From: Kitasatospora sp. CB01950 | GTDB taxonomy: Bacteria; Actinomycetota; Actinomycetes; Streptomycetales; Streptomycetaceae | DNA: 64,000 nt | NCBI RefSeq assembly: GCF_001905465.1 | Contig: NZ_LISX01000001.1 | Coordinates: 62,001-126,000, forward strand | Direction of reading: 5' to 3' | Shown: positions 53,033-61,218 of the stretch, one piece after another | Numbering within the stretch: position 1 is the first letter of the stretch | Layout of the letters: every line of letters begins with the position of its first letter | Notes under the pieces: model-generated | What the model saw: only the letters and a program-made list of their open reading frames with translations | Databases searched by the model: none | What the model was told of the DNA's origin: nothing | Position numbers and translations under genes: made by a program

Positions 53033-53644
53033 ATGACCAACCCGATGAACGAGCGGTCGCAGCAGGAGCCTCGCCAGACGTCGAGCGGGAAGTCCGAGGA
53101 CGGCCCGACGGTGCTGATCGTCGGACCGGACGGCATGGCGGTGGGCACCGCCCCGGCCGGCGGGCTCGGCCGGGGTGGCGAGGACGACGAGCCGCGCGAG
53201 CTGCCGGTGACCGAGATGGTCGAGCAGCCCGCGAAGGTGATGCGGATCGGCAGCATGATCAAGCAGCTGCTGGAGGAAGTGCGGGCGGCGCCTCTGGACG
53301 AGGCGAGCCGGGCCCGGCTGAAGGACATTCACGCCAGCTCGATCAAGGAGCTGGAGCTGGGCCTGGCGCCGGAGCTGGTCGAGGAGTTGGAGCGGCTGTC
53401 GCTGCCGTTCGCCGAGGACAAGATCCCCACCGAGGCCGAACTGCGGATCGCGCAGGCGCAGTTGGTGGGCTGGCTGGAGGGCCTGTTCCACGGCATCCAG
53501 ACCGCGCTGTTCGCCCAGCAGATGGCGGCGCGGGCGCAGTTGGAGCAGATGCGGCGGGCGCTGCCGCCCGGACTGCACGGTGCGGAGGGCGACTTGGACG
53601 AGCCGGGCCCGGGCCGCGGCATGCGGTCCGGTCCGTACCTCTAG
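53033..53644 (+). CDS. bpa: Bacterial proteasome activator Bpa (DUF2587)
   Basis: ATP-independent ring that opens the 20S proteasome gate and feeds it unfolded proteins; found in proteasome-bearing actinobacteria. The 203 residues have a disordered start, then a four-helix core (PAKVMRIGSMIKQLLEEVRA, ARLKDIHASSIKELELGLA and QLVGWLEGLFHGIQTALFAQ), and end in GPYL, matching the C-terminal gate-opening motif GQYL known from M. tuberculosis with one change. ATG 53033 sits very close to AAGGAG; ATG 53009 or 53045 are possible. The proteasome genes are not in this window. Confidence 0.88.
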   Translation: MTNPMNERSQQEPRQTSSGKSEDGPTVLIVGPDGMAVGTAPAGGLGRGGEDDEPRELPVTEMVEQPAKVMRIGSMIKQLLEEVRAAPLDEASRARLKDIHASSIKELELGLAPELVEELERLSLPFAEDKIPTEAELRIAQAQLVGWLEGLFHGIQTALFAQQMAARAQLEQMRRALPPGLHGAEGDLDEPGPGRGMRSGPYL

Positions 53645-53733
53645 CGGCTCTCAGGGGCCGCGCTGCGGCGCGGCCCCGAACCGCTACCCTGGCCCCTGTT
53701 CGGAAGTACCGGGCGCCGAGGGGGAGCTGGGAC

Positions 53734-55098
53734 ATGACTGAGGGCACCACCGAGGGCCACTCGCTCGGCCACGGCCGGTACGTGCTGCAGCGGTTGCTCG
53801 GACAGGGCGGCATGGCGGCCGTCCACCTCGCGTACGACACGGTGCTGGACCGTCAGGTCGCGGTGAAGACGCTGCACACCGAACTGGGCCGGGAGGCCTC
53901 GTTCAAGGAGCGGTTCCGGCGTGAGGCGCAGGCGGTGGCCCGGCTCCAGCACACCAACATCGTCTCGGTGTTCGACTCCGGTGAGGACGTCGGGCCGGAC
54001 GGGACGGCGACGCCGTACATCGTCATGGAGTTCGTCGAGGGCCGTTCGCTGAAGGACGTGCTGGACGAGCAGGTGACCACCCGCGGCGCGATGCCGACCG
54101 AGCAGGCGCTGAAGATCACCGCGGCGGTGCTGTCGGCGCTGGAGGCCTCGCACGACCAGGGGCTGGTGCACCGCGACATCAAGCCGGCGAACGTGATGGT
54201 GTCCACCAAGGGCGTCGTCAAGGTGATGGACTTCGGCATCGCGCGCGCCCTGCAGTCCGGGGTGACGTCGATGACGCAGACCGGCATGGTGGTCGGCACC
54301 CCGCAGTACCTGTCGCCGGAGCAGGCCCTCGGCAAGAGCGTGGACGCCCGGTCCGACCTGTACTCGGTGGGCTGCATGCTGTTCGAGCTGCTCAGCGGGC
54401 AGCTGCCGTTCGACGGCGACTCGGCGTTCTCGATCGCGTACAAGCACGTGCAGGAGACCCCGCCGGCCCCGTCCACGCTGAACGGGACGGTCACGCCCGC
54501 AGTGGACGCGCTGGTGGCGCAGGCGCTGCGCAAGGACCCGGCGCACCGGTTCCCGACGGCGGAGGCGATGCGCGAGGAGGTCGAGCGGGTCGCGGCGGGG
54601 GAGCAGGGCAACACGCCGCTGCAGGCGTCCACCCCGCTGGTGATCGGCGAGGGCCCGCGGTCGGTGCACGCCGCGCCGTCGCTGACCAACTTCCCGCCGG
54701 TGAGCGGCACCCTGGGCACCCCGCCGCCGCACATGCCGCCGCAGCCGTACCCGCCGGCGCCCGGGCCGCACACGCCGCCGCCGCACACCCCGCCGCCGTA
54801 CGCGCAGACGCCGCAGCCGTTCCCGCAGGCTCCGCAGACGCCGCAGCCGTTCCCGCAGCCGCCGCCGCAGTTCCAGAAGGGCTTCCCGCAGGCCACGCCG
54901 CCGCCGTTCCCGCAGCAGCCGTTCCCGCCGCAGCCGATGCCGGGCCCGCCGATGCCGTACCCGCCGCCGCCGAACAACAGCAATGGCTGTTCGACCGCAC
55001 TGATCGTGGTCGGTGTGATCGTCGGTGTGATCGTTCTTGCGATCATCATCGTGGCGATCGCGGTGGCCAGCGCCTCCTCGGGCAACTCGACCTTCTGA
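53734..55098 (+). CDS. Membrane Ser/Thr protein kinase (PknB type) 1
   Basis: Hanks-type kinase. The 454 residues have an N-terminal kinase domain with Gly loop GQGGMA (24-29), catalytic Lys45, HRDIKPANV with Asp148, DFGIA, and the activation segment GTPQYLSPEQA; a long Pro/Gln-rich stretch (about 320-415); one transmembrane helix (about 420-445); and only nine outside residues (SASSGNSTF). With no PASTA repeats, an outside ligand is unlikely to be bound by this protein alone. It follows bpa by 89 bases and precedes a second kinase, a pair also present in S. coelicolor (SCO3820/3821). Confidence 0.93.
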   Translation: MTEGTTEGHSLGHGRYVLQRLLGQGGMAAVHLAYDTVLDRQVAVKTLHTELGREASFKERFRREAQAVARLQHTNIVSVFDSGEDVGPDGTATPYIVMEFVEGRSLKDVLDEQVTTRGAMPTEQALKITAAVLSALEASHDQGLVHRDIKPANVMVSTKGVVKVMDFGIARALQSGVTSMTQTGMVVGTPQYLSPEQALGKSVDARSDLYSVGCMLFELLSGQLPFDGDSAFSIAYKHVQETPPAPSTLNGTVTPAVDALVAQALRKDPAHRFPTAEAMREEVERVAAGEQGNTPLQASTPLVIGEGPRSVHAAPSLTNFPPVSGTLGTPPPHMPPQPYPPAPGPHTPPPHTPPPYAQTPQPFPQAPQTPQPFPQPPPQFQKGFPQATPPPFPQQPFPPQPMPGPPMPYPPPPNNSNGCSTALIVVGVIVGVIVLAIIIVAIAVASASSGNSTF

Positions 55099-55229
55099 GT
55101 CCGCCGGCCCGAACTCGGCCCCGGAGCAGGCTCGCAGCGCCCGCTGTGAGCCCCGCACACGCCGTCCCGTGCCACGTCGACGGGCGCGAGGCGGTAGCGT
55201 TCTGAGGACGGAACCGACAGGGCGAACGC

Positions 55230-56948
55230 GTGCCGAGCGAATGCCCGGGGCGAGGAGCGATGGGTCAGAGCGAACGACCGGACGACGGCCGGGCGGACCA
55301 CCGGGACGTCCCTGCGCAGTACGGGCGGGACGAGGGCGACGGCCGGGCCCGCGAGGTCACCGGCCCCACCGAGGTGCTCCCGGTCGGGTCGGCAACTCCC
55401 GGTCGGGGCAACGCGGTTCCCTTCTCCACCGTCGGGGACGGCCGCTACCGGCTGACCGGGCGGCTGGGCCGCGGTGGCATGGCCGAGGTGTTCGCCGCGC
55501 AGGATCTTCGACTGGGCCGCACGGTGGCCGTCAAGCTGCTGCGCTCCGAACTCGCCGAGGACGACACCGCCCGGCTGCGCTTCACCCGCGAGGCACACTC
55601 GGTCGCCGCGCTCAACCACCACGCGATCGTGGCGGTCTACGACACCGGCGAGGAGCAGCAGGCCGAGGAGTCGACCCCGTACATCGTGATGGAGCTGGTC
55701 GAGGGCCGCACCGTCCGCGAGCTGCTGGTGGCCGAGGAGGCGCCGCCGGTCGACCAGGCGCTGATCATCACCGCCGGGGTGCTGGAGGCGCTGGCCTACA
55801 GCCACCAGCACGGCATCGTGCACCGGGACATCAAGCCCGCCAACGTGATCATCACCAACGGCGGCGCGGTCAAGGTGATGGACTTCGGCATCGCCCGGGC
55901 GCTGACCGGCGCGGCCACCACCATGACGCAGACCGGCATGGTGATGGGCACCCCGCAGTACCTGTCGCCGGAGCAGGCCCTCGGCAAGGCCGTCGACCAC
56001 CGCTCCGACCTGTACGCGGCCGGCTGCATGCTGTACGAACTGCTCACCCTGCGGCCGCCGTTCGTCGGCGAGACCCCGCTCGCGGTGGTGTACCAGCACG
56101 TCCAGGACGCGCCGGTGCCGCCGTCCCGGGTGAACGACCGGGTGCCGCCGCAGCTGGACGCGCTGGTGCTGCGGGCGCTGGAGAAGAACCCGGACGACCG
56201 CTTCCAGAGCGCCGACGAGTTCCGGGCGCACGTGCAGCACGCGCTGCGGCAGCTGCACGGCGCGGTCGCCGCGGGGTACGCGGCCGATGCGGCGGGCCTG
56301 GCGGCCAACGGCTGGGACAGCACCCCGCCGGCCGGCTCCGCCGCGCCGACCGAGGCGTTCGGTGCGGTCGGCTCCCCGACCGCCCGGACCGAGGCCCTGC
56401 CGTACCCGATGGCCTCGGGCTACCAGACGCCCGCGCACCCGTACCCGGGCGTGGGCGGCGGCAACGGCGGCAGCCACGACGGCGAAGGCGACGGCCCGGA
56501 CGAGCGGCCGCGCCGCAACCCGTGGGGCTGGGTGCTGGGCGCGGTCGCCCTGGTGCTGGCCGCCACCATCGGGGTGGCGCTGGCGCTGACCGCCAACCAC
56601 GGCGACCCGTCCAACGACCAGGATCCGAAGCTGCCGGCGACCTCCACCGGCAGCCCGTCCTCCGGCGAGCAGACCGAGCACCCCACCACCGTCCCACCGA
56701 CGAAGGGCCAGGGCACCGGCCGCCAGACGGATGCGCCGAGCTGGTCTCCGTCCGCCAGCGCCTCCGCCTCGGCCAGCCCGTCGGCGTCCGCCTCGGCCAG
56801 CCCCTCGCACTCGACGAAGCCCTCGCCGTCGGCGAGCGCGTCCGGCGACAAGAGCTCGCCGCCGGCCAGCCCGAGCGAGGGCACCGGGGTGTCGCCCAAG
56901 CCGACCACCAGCCTGCCCGGCGGGGTGACCCAGCCGCTGACCGGCTGA
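55230..56948 (+). CDS. Membrane Ser/Thr protein kinase (PknB type) 2
   Basis: The 572 residues have a polar lead (1-70), a kinase domain with GRGGMAEV, Lys102, HRDIKPANV with Asp200, DFGIA and GTPQYLSPEQA, a linker, one transmembrane helix (about 433-455) and an outside tail of about 115 residues that is rich in Ser, Pro and Thr with SASASPS repeats and no PASTA domain. The activation segment is almost identical to that of kinase 1, which suggests gene duplication. GTG 55230 is taken as start; ATG 55260 has GAGGAG but only two bases away. Confidence 0.92.
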   Translation: MPSECPGRGAMGQSERPDDGRADHRDVPAQYGRDEGDGRAREVTGPTEVLPVGSATPGRGNAVPFSTVGDGRYRLTGRLGRGGMAEVFAAQDLRLGRTVAVKLLRSELAEDDTARLRFTREAHSVAALNHHAIVAVYDTGEEQQAEESTPYIVMELVEGRTVRELLVAEEAPPVDQALIITAGVLEALAYSHQHGIVHRDIKPANVIITNGGAVKVMDFGIARALTGAATTMTQTGMVMGTPQYLSPEQALGKAVDHRSDLYAAGCMLYELLTLRPPFVGETPLAVVYQHVQDAPVPPSRVNDRVPPQLDALVLRALEKNPDDRFQSADEFRAHVQHALRQLHGAVAAGYAADAAGLAANGWDSTPPAGSAAPTEAFGAVGSPTARTEALPYPMASGYQTPAHPYPGVGGGNGGSHDGEGDGPDERPRRNPWGWVLGAVALVLAATIGVALALTANHGDPSNDQDPKLPATSTGSPSSGEQTEHPTTVPPTKGQGTGRQTDAPSWSPSASASASASPSASASASPSHSTKPSPSASASGDKSSPPASPSEGTGVSPKPTTSLPGGVTQPLTG

Positions 56949-56966
56949 CCGGGGGCCGCGGGCAGG

Positions 56967-58055
56967 TCAGTTCGCGAACGCGTCCATGACCTGCTCGTAG
57001 TCCTGGCACCACCAGGTGAGCTGCCCGGCGGCGGCCGGGAACAGCGGGTCTGCCCGGTGGTCGCGGCGCTGGTAGCGCCACTGCAGCATCCACAGGTCGT
57101 TCAGCCGCTCCCACCACACCCGGTGGACCGCGGCGGCGACCTGTTCGGCGCTGGCGGCCCCGGTGGCCCGGTAGGCGCGCGCCCAGTGCCGGACCCGGAC
57201 CAGGTCGAGGACGCCGGTGGCGCGGTCGTTGAACAGCAGCGTGGCGGCCCGCACGGCCTCCTCGGCGACCGGGTGCGGGGCGAGCTTGTCCCAGTCCAGG
57301 ACGGCGCTGACGGTGTCGCCCCGGTAGAGCACGTTCAGGCCGTGGAAGTCGCCGTGGGTCCAGCCGGTGGGCGGCGCGTCGGTCGGTCCGGGGCGGCGGC
57401 GCCGGTGCGTGGCGAGCAGGTCCAGCCGTTCGGTCAGGCGGTCCTCGGCGAGCCGGTCGAACGGTCCGTAGGGGCGGTGCGTCCGGGCCAGCCCGCGCAG
57501 TTCGAGGACGATCCGCTCGGTCTCCTCGACCTCGGCGCTGAGCACCGCTTCGGGCTGGCGCAGCGGGGCGCAGATGTCGCGGAGTGCGCCGTGCAGTGCT
57601 CCCAGGAGGCCGCCGAGTTCGCCGCACCGGGCGGGGTCGAGTTCGGTGCCGTGGCGGTGGCTTCCGGGCACCCACGGGTAGAGCGCGAACAGCCGGCCGC
57701 CGTACGCGGTGACGGTCCGGTTGTCCGCGCTGGGGAGCGGCGGCGGTACCGGAAGGCCGAGGGCGGCGAGTGCGGCGGTGGCGCGGTGCTGGCGGAGGAC
57801 GGTCGTCCGGTTGGCCGTGGCGCGGTCGACGTAGCACTTCAGGAAGTACGTCGCGCCGTCGGTGGCCGAGATCCGGTAGCCGCGGTTGAGCAGTCCTTCC
57901 GCCACCGGCGCCACCGTCTCGGGCGGTGCGGTGCGGTAGGCGCGCAGGACCCCGGACACCGCGGCGTGCGCGACCGGGGGGCTGAGGGTGCCGATGGGAG
58001 GAGCGGTGGCGTCCGGGCGGGCCGGCGCGAGGGAGAGGGTCTGACCGTACGTCAC
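56967..58055 (-). CDS. Aminoglycoside-phosphotransferase-fold kinase
   Basis: Small-molecule kinase of the APH/ChoK family, substrate unknown. The 362 residues contain the catalytic loop THGDFHGLNVLY and the metal-binding AVLDWDKLAPH, with an N-terminal lobe including GATYFLKCYV. Similar proteins phosphorylate homoserine, choline or antibiotics; the sequence does not decide. The GTG start at 58055 begins TYGQTLSLAP. It faces kinase 2 with an 18-base gap and lies upstream of nothing on its own strand until the response regulator. Confidence 0.78.
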   Translation of the reverse strand: MTYGQTLSLAPARPDATAPPIGTLSPPVAHAAVSGVLRAYRTAPPETVAPVAEGLLNRGYRISATDGATYFLKCYVDRATANRTTVLRQHRATAALAALGLPVPPPLPSADNRTVTAYGGRLFALYPWVPGSHRHGTELDPARCGELGGLLGALHGALRDICAPLRQPEAVLSAEVEETERIVLELRGLARTHRPYGPFDRLAEDRLTERLDLLATHRRRRPGPTDAPPTGWTHGDFHGLNVLYRGDTVSAVLDWDKLAPHPVAEEAVRAATLLFNDRATGVLDLVRVRHWARAYRATGAASAEQVAAAVHRVWWERLNDLWMLQWRYQRRDHRADPLFPAAAGQLTWWCQDYEQVMDAFAN

Positions 58056-58113
58056 GGAGCAGAGCGTATTACTCGGCGTGATAGCGACTTGACAGAGAGT
58101 GTTCGGTGTGATC

Positions 58114-58773
58114 TCAGTGCTGCTGGTCCGTCCGGCGGCGCGCGACGTACGCGGCGACCTGGGTCCGGCGCTCCATGCCCATCTTCGCCAGCAGGCTGCT
58201 GACGTAGTTTTTTACGGTTTTCTCGGCCAGGTGCAGTTCATTGCCGATCTGCCGATTCGTCATCCCCTCGCCGATCAGATCCAGGATGCGGCGCTCCTGT
58301 TTCGTCAACTGCGCGATTCGTTCGTCCTCCTTCTCGCCACCGTCGCGGAGCCGGGCCAGCACCCTGCTGGTGGCGACCGGGTCGAGCAGGGATTTGCCGG
58401 CCGCGACATCGCGCACCGCGGAGAGCAGGTCGGTGCCGCGGATCGCTTTCAGGACATATCCCGAGGCGCCCGCCATGATCGAGTCGAACAGCGCCTCGTC
58501 GTCGGAGAACGAGGTGAGCATCAGGCATTTCACCGACGGGTGCTGCGAGCGGATCTCCCGGCACACCTCGACGCCGTTCCCGTCGGGGAGTCGGACGTCC
58601 AGCACCGCCACGTCGGGGTGGACCACCGGAATCCGGTTCAGCGCCTCGGCGGCCGTGCCGGCCTCGCCGACGACCTCGATGTCGCCGTCCATCGAGAGCA
58701 GGTCGTGCACGCCTCTTCGGACCACTTCGTGATCATCGAGGAGAAACACCCTGATATGTCCGTTATCTGTCAT
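58114..58773 (-). CDS. NarL/DevR-type response regulator
   Basis: Two-component response regulator. The 219 residues have a receiver domain with acidic pair DDH near 13-15, phosphoryl-acceptor Asp59 in VAVLDVRLPDG, Thr in MLTSFSDD and Lys in GYVLKAI, and a LuxR-type helix-turn-helix (LTKQERRILDLIGEGMTNRQIG) at the C-terminus with the DevR-like ending KTVKNYVSSLLAKMGMERRTQ. No histidine kinase lies beside it, so it is an orphan, like SCO3818 next to bkd genes in S. coelicolor. The start ATG has no clear ribosome-binding site. Confidence 0.9.
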   Translation of the reverse strand: MTDNGHIRVFLLDDHEVVRRGVHDLLSMDGDIEVVGEAGTAAEALNRIPVVHPDVAVLDVRLPDGNGVEVCREIRSQHPSVKCLMLTSFSDDEALFDSIMAGASGYVLKAIRGTDLLSAVRDVAAGKSLLDPVATSRVLARLRDGGEKEDERIAQLTKQERRILDLIGEGMTNRQIGNELHLAEKTVKNYVSSLLAKMGMERRTQVAAYVARRRTDQQH

Positions 58774-59085
58774 TTGCAAAGCGTCGCACAAATCGATGGG
58801 CGTTACCCCCTTTCGCAGCGGGCCGTGCCCGGATACCGTGCGCTGGTGTCCTGACCGGAAGGTAAGCCCCGTCACATCGGCGGTTTCCCCGACCGGAGAA
58901 CAACTAGGACGTCCTAGCGCAAGAGCGCCAAGGGGTGCCGCTGGGTAACGTTCTCGTGAGGGACGCCGTCGGAAAGGGAACACCGCCTGCCCGTGCTGGC
59001 GCGCACACCCACGCGCGCGGGTCGGGAGGGCGACCGGACCGGCCACCGGCGACCCCGGGCGGCCGGACAGACCGAGGGAGTGAAC
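58774..59085. promoter_or_regulatory. Divergent region between response regulator and bkd operon
   Basis: No gene is seen in these 312 bases. A perfect 14-base palindrome CTAGGACGTCCTAG lies at 58904-58917, about 130 bases from the response regulator start and 170 from bkdA. It is a good candidate operator for the bkd operon; the regulator is unknown. Confidence 0.6.
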
Positions 59086-60231
59086 GTGACCGTCAAAAGC
59101 ACGACGAGGGCGCGCAAGAAGGCCGCCCCCGGCGTTCCTGACAAAGCCAGTGCAGGCTCTGCCGCGCCGGAACTCGTCCAGCTGCTGACCCCGGAGGGCG
59201 AGCGGGTCGAGCACCCGGACTATCCGCTCACCGTGACGCCGGAGGAGCTCCGCGCGCTCTACCGGGACCTGGTACTGGTGCGGCGCTTCGACGCCGAGGC
59301 CACCTCGCTCCAGCGGCAGGGCGAACTCGGCCTGTGGGCCTCGCTGTTGGGCCAGGAGGCGGCGCAGGTCGGCTCCGGCCGGGCGATGCGCCCCGGCGAC
59401 TACGCCTTCCCCACCTACCGTGAGCACGGCGTGGCCTGGTGTCGCGACGTCGACCCGCTGAACCTGCTCGGCATGTTCCGCGGCGTGAACAACGGCGGCT
59501 GGGACCCGAACGAGAAGAACTTCCACCTCTACACCATCGTGATCGGCGCGCAGACCCTGCACGCCACCGGTTACGCGATGGGCATCACCAAGGACGGCAC
59601 GGACGACGCGGTGATCGCCTACTTCGGCGACGGCGCCTCCAGCCAGGGCGACGTCAACGAGGCCTTCACCTTCGCCTCGGTCTACAACTCGCCGGTGGTG
59701 TTCTTCTGCCAGAACAACCAGTGGGCGATCTCCGAGCCCACCACCGTGCAGACCCGCATCCCGCTGTACCGCCGCGCCTCCGGCTTCGGCTTCCCCGGCG
59801 TCCGGGTCGACGGCAACGACGTGCTGGCCTGCCTCGCGGTCACCCGCTGGGCGCTGGACCGCGCCCGCACCGGCCAGGGCCCGGTGCTGGTCGAGGCGTT
59901 CACCTACCGGATGGGCGCGCACACCACCTCCGACGACCCGACCCGCTACCGGCAGTCCGAGGAGACCGAGGCCTGGAAGGCCAAGGACCCGATCCTGCGG
60001 CTGAAGGCGCACCTGGAGAAGGAGGGCCTCGGCGACGAGGCGTTCTTCGCCGAGGTCGAGGCCGAGAGCGAGAAGCTGGGCCTGCGCGTCCGTGAGGGCG
60101 TCCGTTCGATGCCGGACCCGGACCCGACCCTGATCTTCGACCACGTCTACACCGAGCAGCACCCGCTGGTGGACGAGGAACGCGCCGAGTACGAGGCGTA
60201 CGCCGCCTCCTTCGAGGGGGAGCAGCACTGA
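59086..60231 (+). CDS. bkdA: Branched-chain 2-oxoacid dehydrogenase E1 alpha subunit
   Basis: Thiamine-diphosphate subunit that decarboxylates the 2-oxoacids of valine, leucine and isoleucine, supplying branched acyl-CoA primers for fatty acids and antibiotics. The 381 residues show the diphosphate motif GDGASSQGDVNEAF through to CQNNQWAIS, and the conserved YRMGAHTTSDDPTRYR near the C-terminus. A basic N-terminal extension (KSTTRARKKAAPG) precedes the core. GTG 59086 has GAGGGAG six bases upstream. Its stop shares one base with the bkdB start. Confidence 0.93.
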   Translation: MTVKSTTRARKKAAPGVPDKASAGSAAPELVQLLTPEGERVEHPDYPLTVTPEELRALYRDLVLVRRFDAEATSLQRQGELGLWASLLGQEAAQVGSGRAMRPGDYAFPTYREHGVAWCRDVDPLNLLGMFRGVNNGGWDPNEKNFHLYTIVIGAQTLHATGYAMGITKDGTDDAVIAYFGDGASSQGDVNEAFTFASVYNSPVVFFCQNNQWAISEPTTVQTRIPLYRRASGFGFPGVRVDGNDVLACLAVTRWALDRARTGQGPVLVEAFTYRMGAHTTSDDPTRYRQSEETEAWKAKDPILRLKAHLEKEGLGDEAFFAEVEAESEKLGLRVREGVRSMPDPDPTLIFDHVYTEQHPLVDEERAEYEAYAASFEGEQH

Positions 60232-61205
60232 TGGCCGGCCAGCTCAGCATCGCCAAGGCGCTCAACGGAGCGCTCCGAAAGTCGCTGGAGAACGATCCGA
60301 AGACCGTCCTGATGGGCGAGGACATCGGCAAGCTCGGCGGCGTCTTCCGCATCACCGACGGCCTGCAGAAGGACTTCGGCGACGACCGGGTGATGGACAC
60401 CCCGCTCGCCGAGTCCGGCATCATGGGCACCGCCATCGGCCTCGCGCTGCGCGGCTACCGCCCGGTGGTGGAGATCCAGTTCGACGGCTTCGTGTACCCG
60501 GCCTTCGACCAGATCGTCTCCCAGCTCGCCAAGATGCACGCCCGCGCGCTCGGCCACGTCAAGATGCCGGTCACCGTCCGCATCCCGTTCGGCGGCGGCA
60601 TCGGCGCGGTGGAGCACCACAGCGAGTCGCACGAGGCGTACTTCGCGCACACCGCCGGTCTGCGGGTGGTCAGCCCGTCCAACGCGCACGACGCGCACTG
60701 GATGCTGCGCCAGGCCATCGAGTCGGACGACCCGGTGATCTTCCTGGAGCCCAAGCGCCGCTACTGGGACAAGGGCGAGGTCGGCGAGGACCCGATGCTG
60801 CCGCTGCACTCGGCGCGCATCGTCCGGCCCGGCACCGACGCCACGCTGATCGCCTACGGGCCGATGGTGAAGGTCTGCCAGGAGGCCGCGCAGGCCGCCG
60901 AGGAGGACGGCCGCCACCTGGAGGTGGTCGACCTGCGCTCGCTGTCGCCGATCGACTTCCCGACCCTGGAGGAGTCCCTCAAGCGCACCGGCCGCGGCAT
61001 CGTGGTGCACGAGGCCCCGGTCTTCCTCGGCCTGGGCGCGGAACTCGCCGCCCGGCTCACCGAGCGCTGCTTCTACCACCTGGAGGCGCCGATCCTGCGG
61101 GTCGGCGGCTACCACGCCCCGTACCCGCCGTCGCGGGTCGAGGAGACCTACCTGCCCGACCTCGACCGTGTGCTCGACGCCGTCGACCGCGCGCTCGCGT
61201 ACTGA
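60231..61205 (+). CDS. bkdB: Branched-chain 2-oxoacid dehydrogenase E1 beta subunit
   Basis: Pairs with E1 alpha to form the decarboxylase. The 324 residues start MAGQLSIAKALNGALRKSLE and contain GEDIGKLGGVFRIT, PLAESGIMGTAIGLALRGYRPVVEIQ in parts and the transketolase C-terminal segment ATLIAYGPMVKVC. The length is standard. It overlaps bkdA by one base and ends 13 bases before bkdC, so the three genes form one operon. Confidence 0.94.
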   Translation: MAGQLSIAKALNGALRKSLENDPKTVLMGEDIGKLGGVFRITDGLQKDFGDDRVMDTPLAESGIMGTAIGLALRGYRPVVEIQFDGFVYPAFDQIVSQLAKMHARALGHVKMPVTVRIPFGGGIGAVEHHSESHEAYFAHTAGLRVVSPSNAHDAHWMLRQAIESDDPVIFLEPKRRYWDKGEVGEDPMLPLHSARIVRPGTDATLIAYGPMVKVCQEAAQAAEEDGRHLEVVDLRSLSPIDFPTLEESLKRTGRGIVVHEAPVFLGLGAELAARLTERCFYHLEAPILRVGGYHAPYPPSRVEETYLPDLDRVLDAVDRALAY

Positions 61206-61218
61206 GCGGGGAGCGAAG

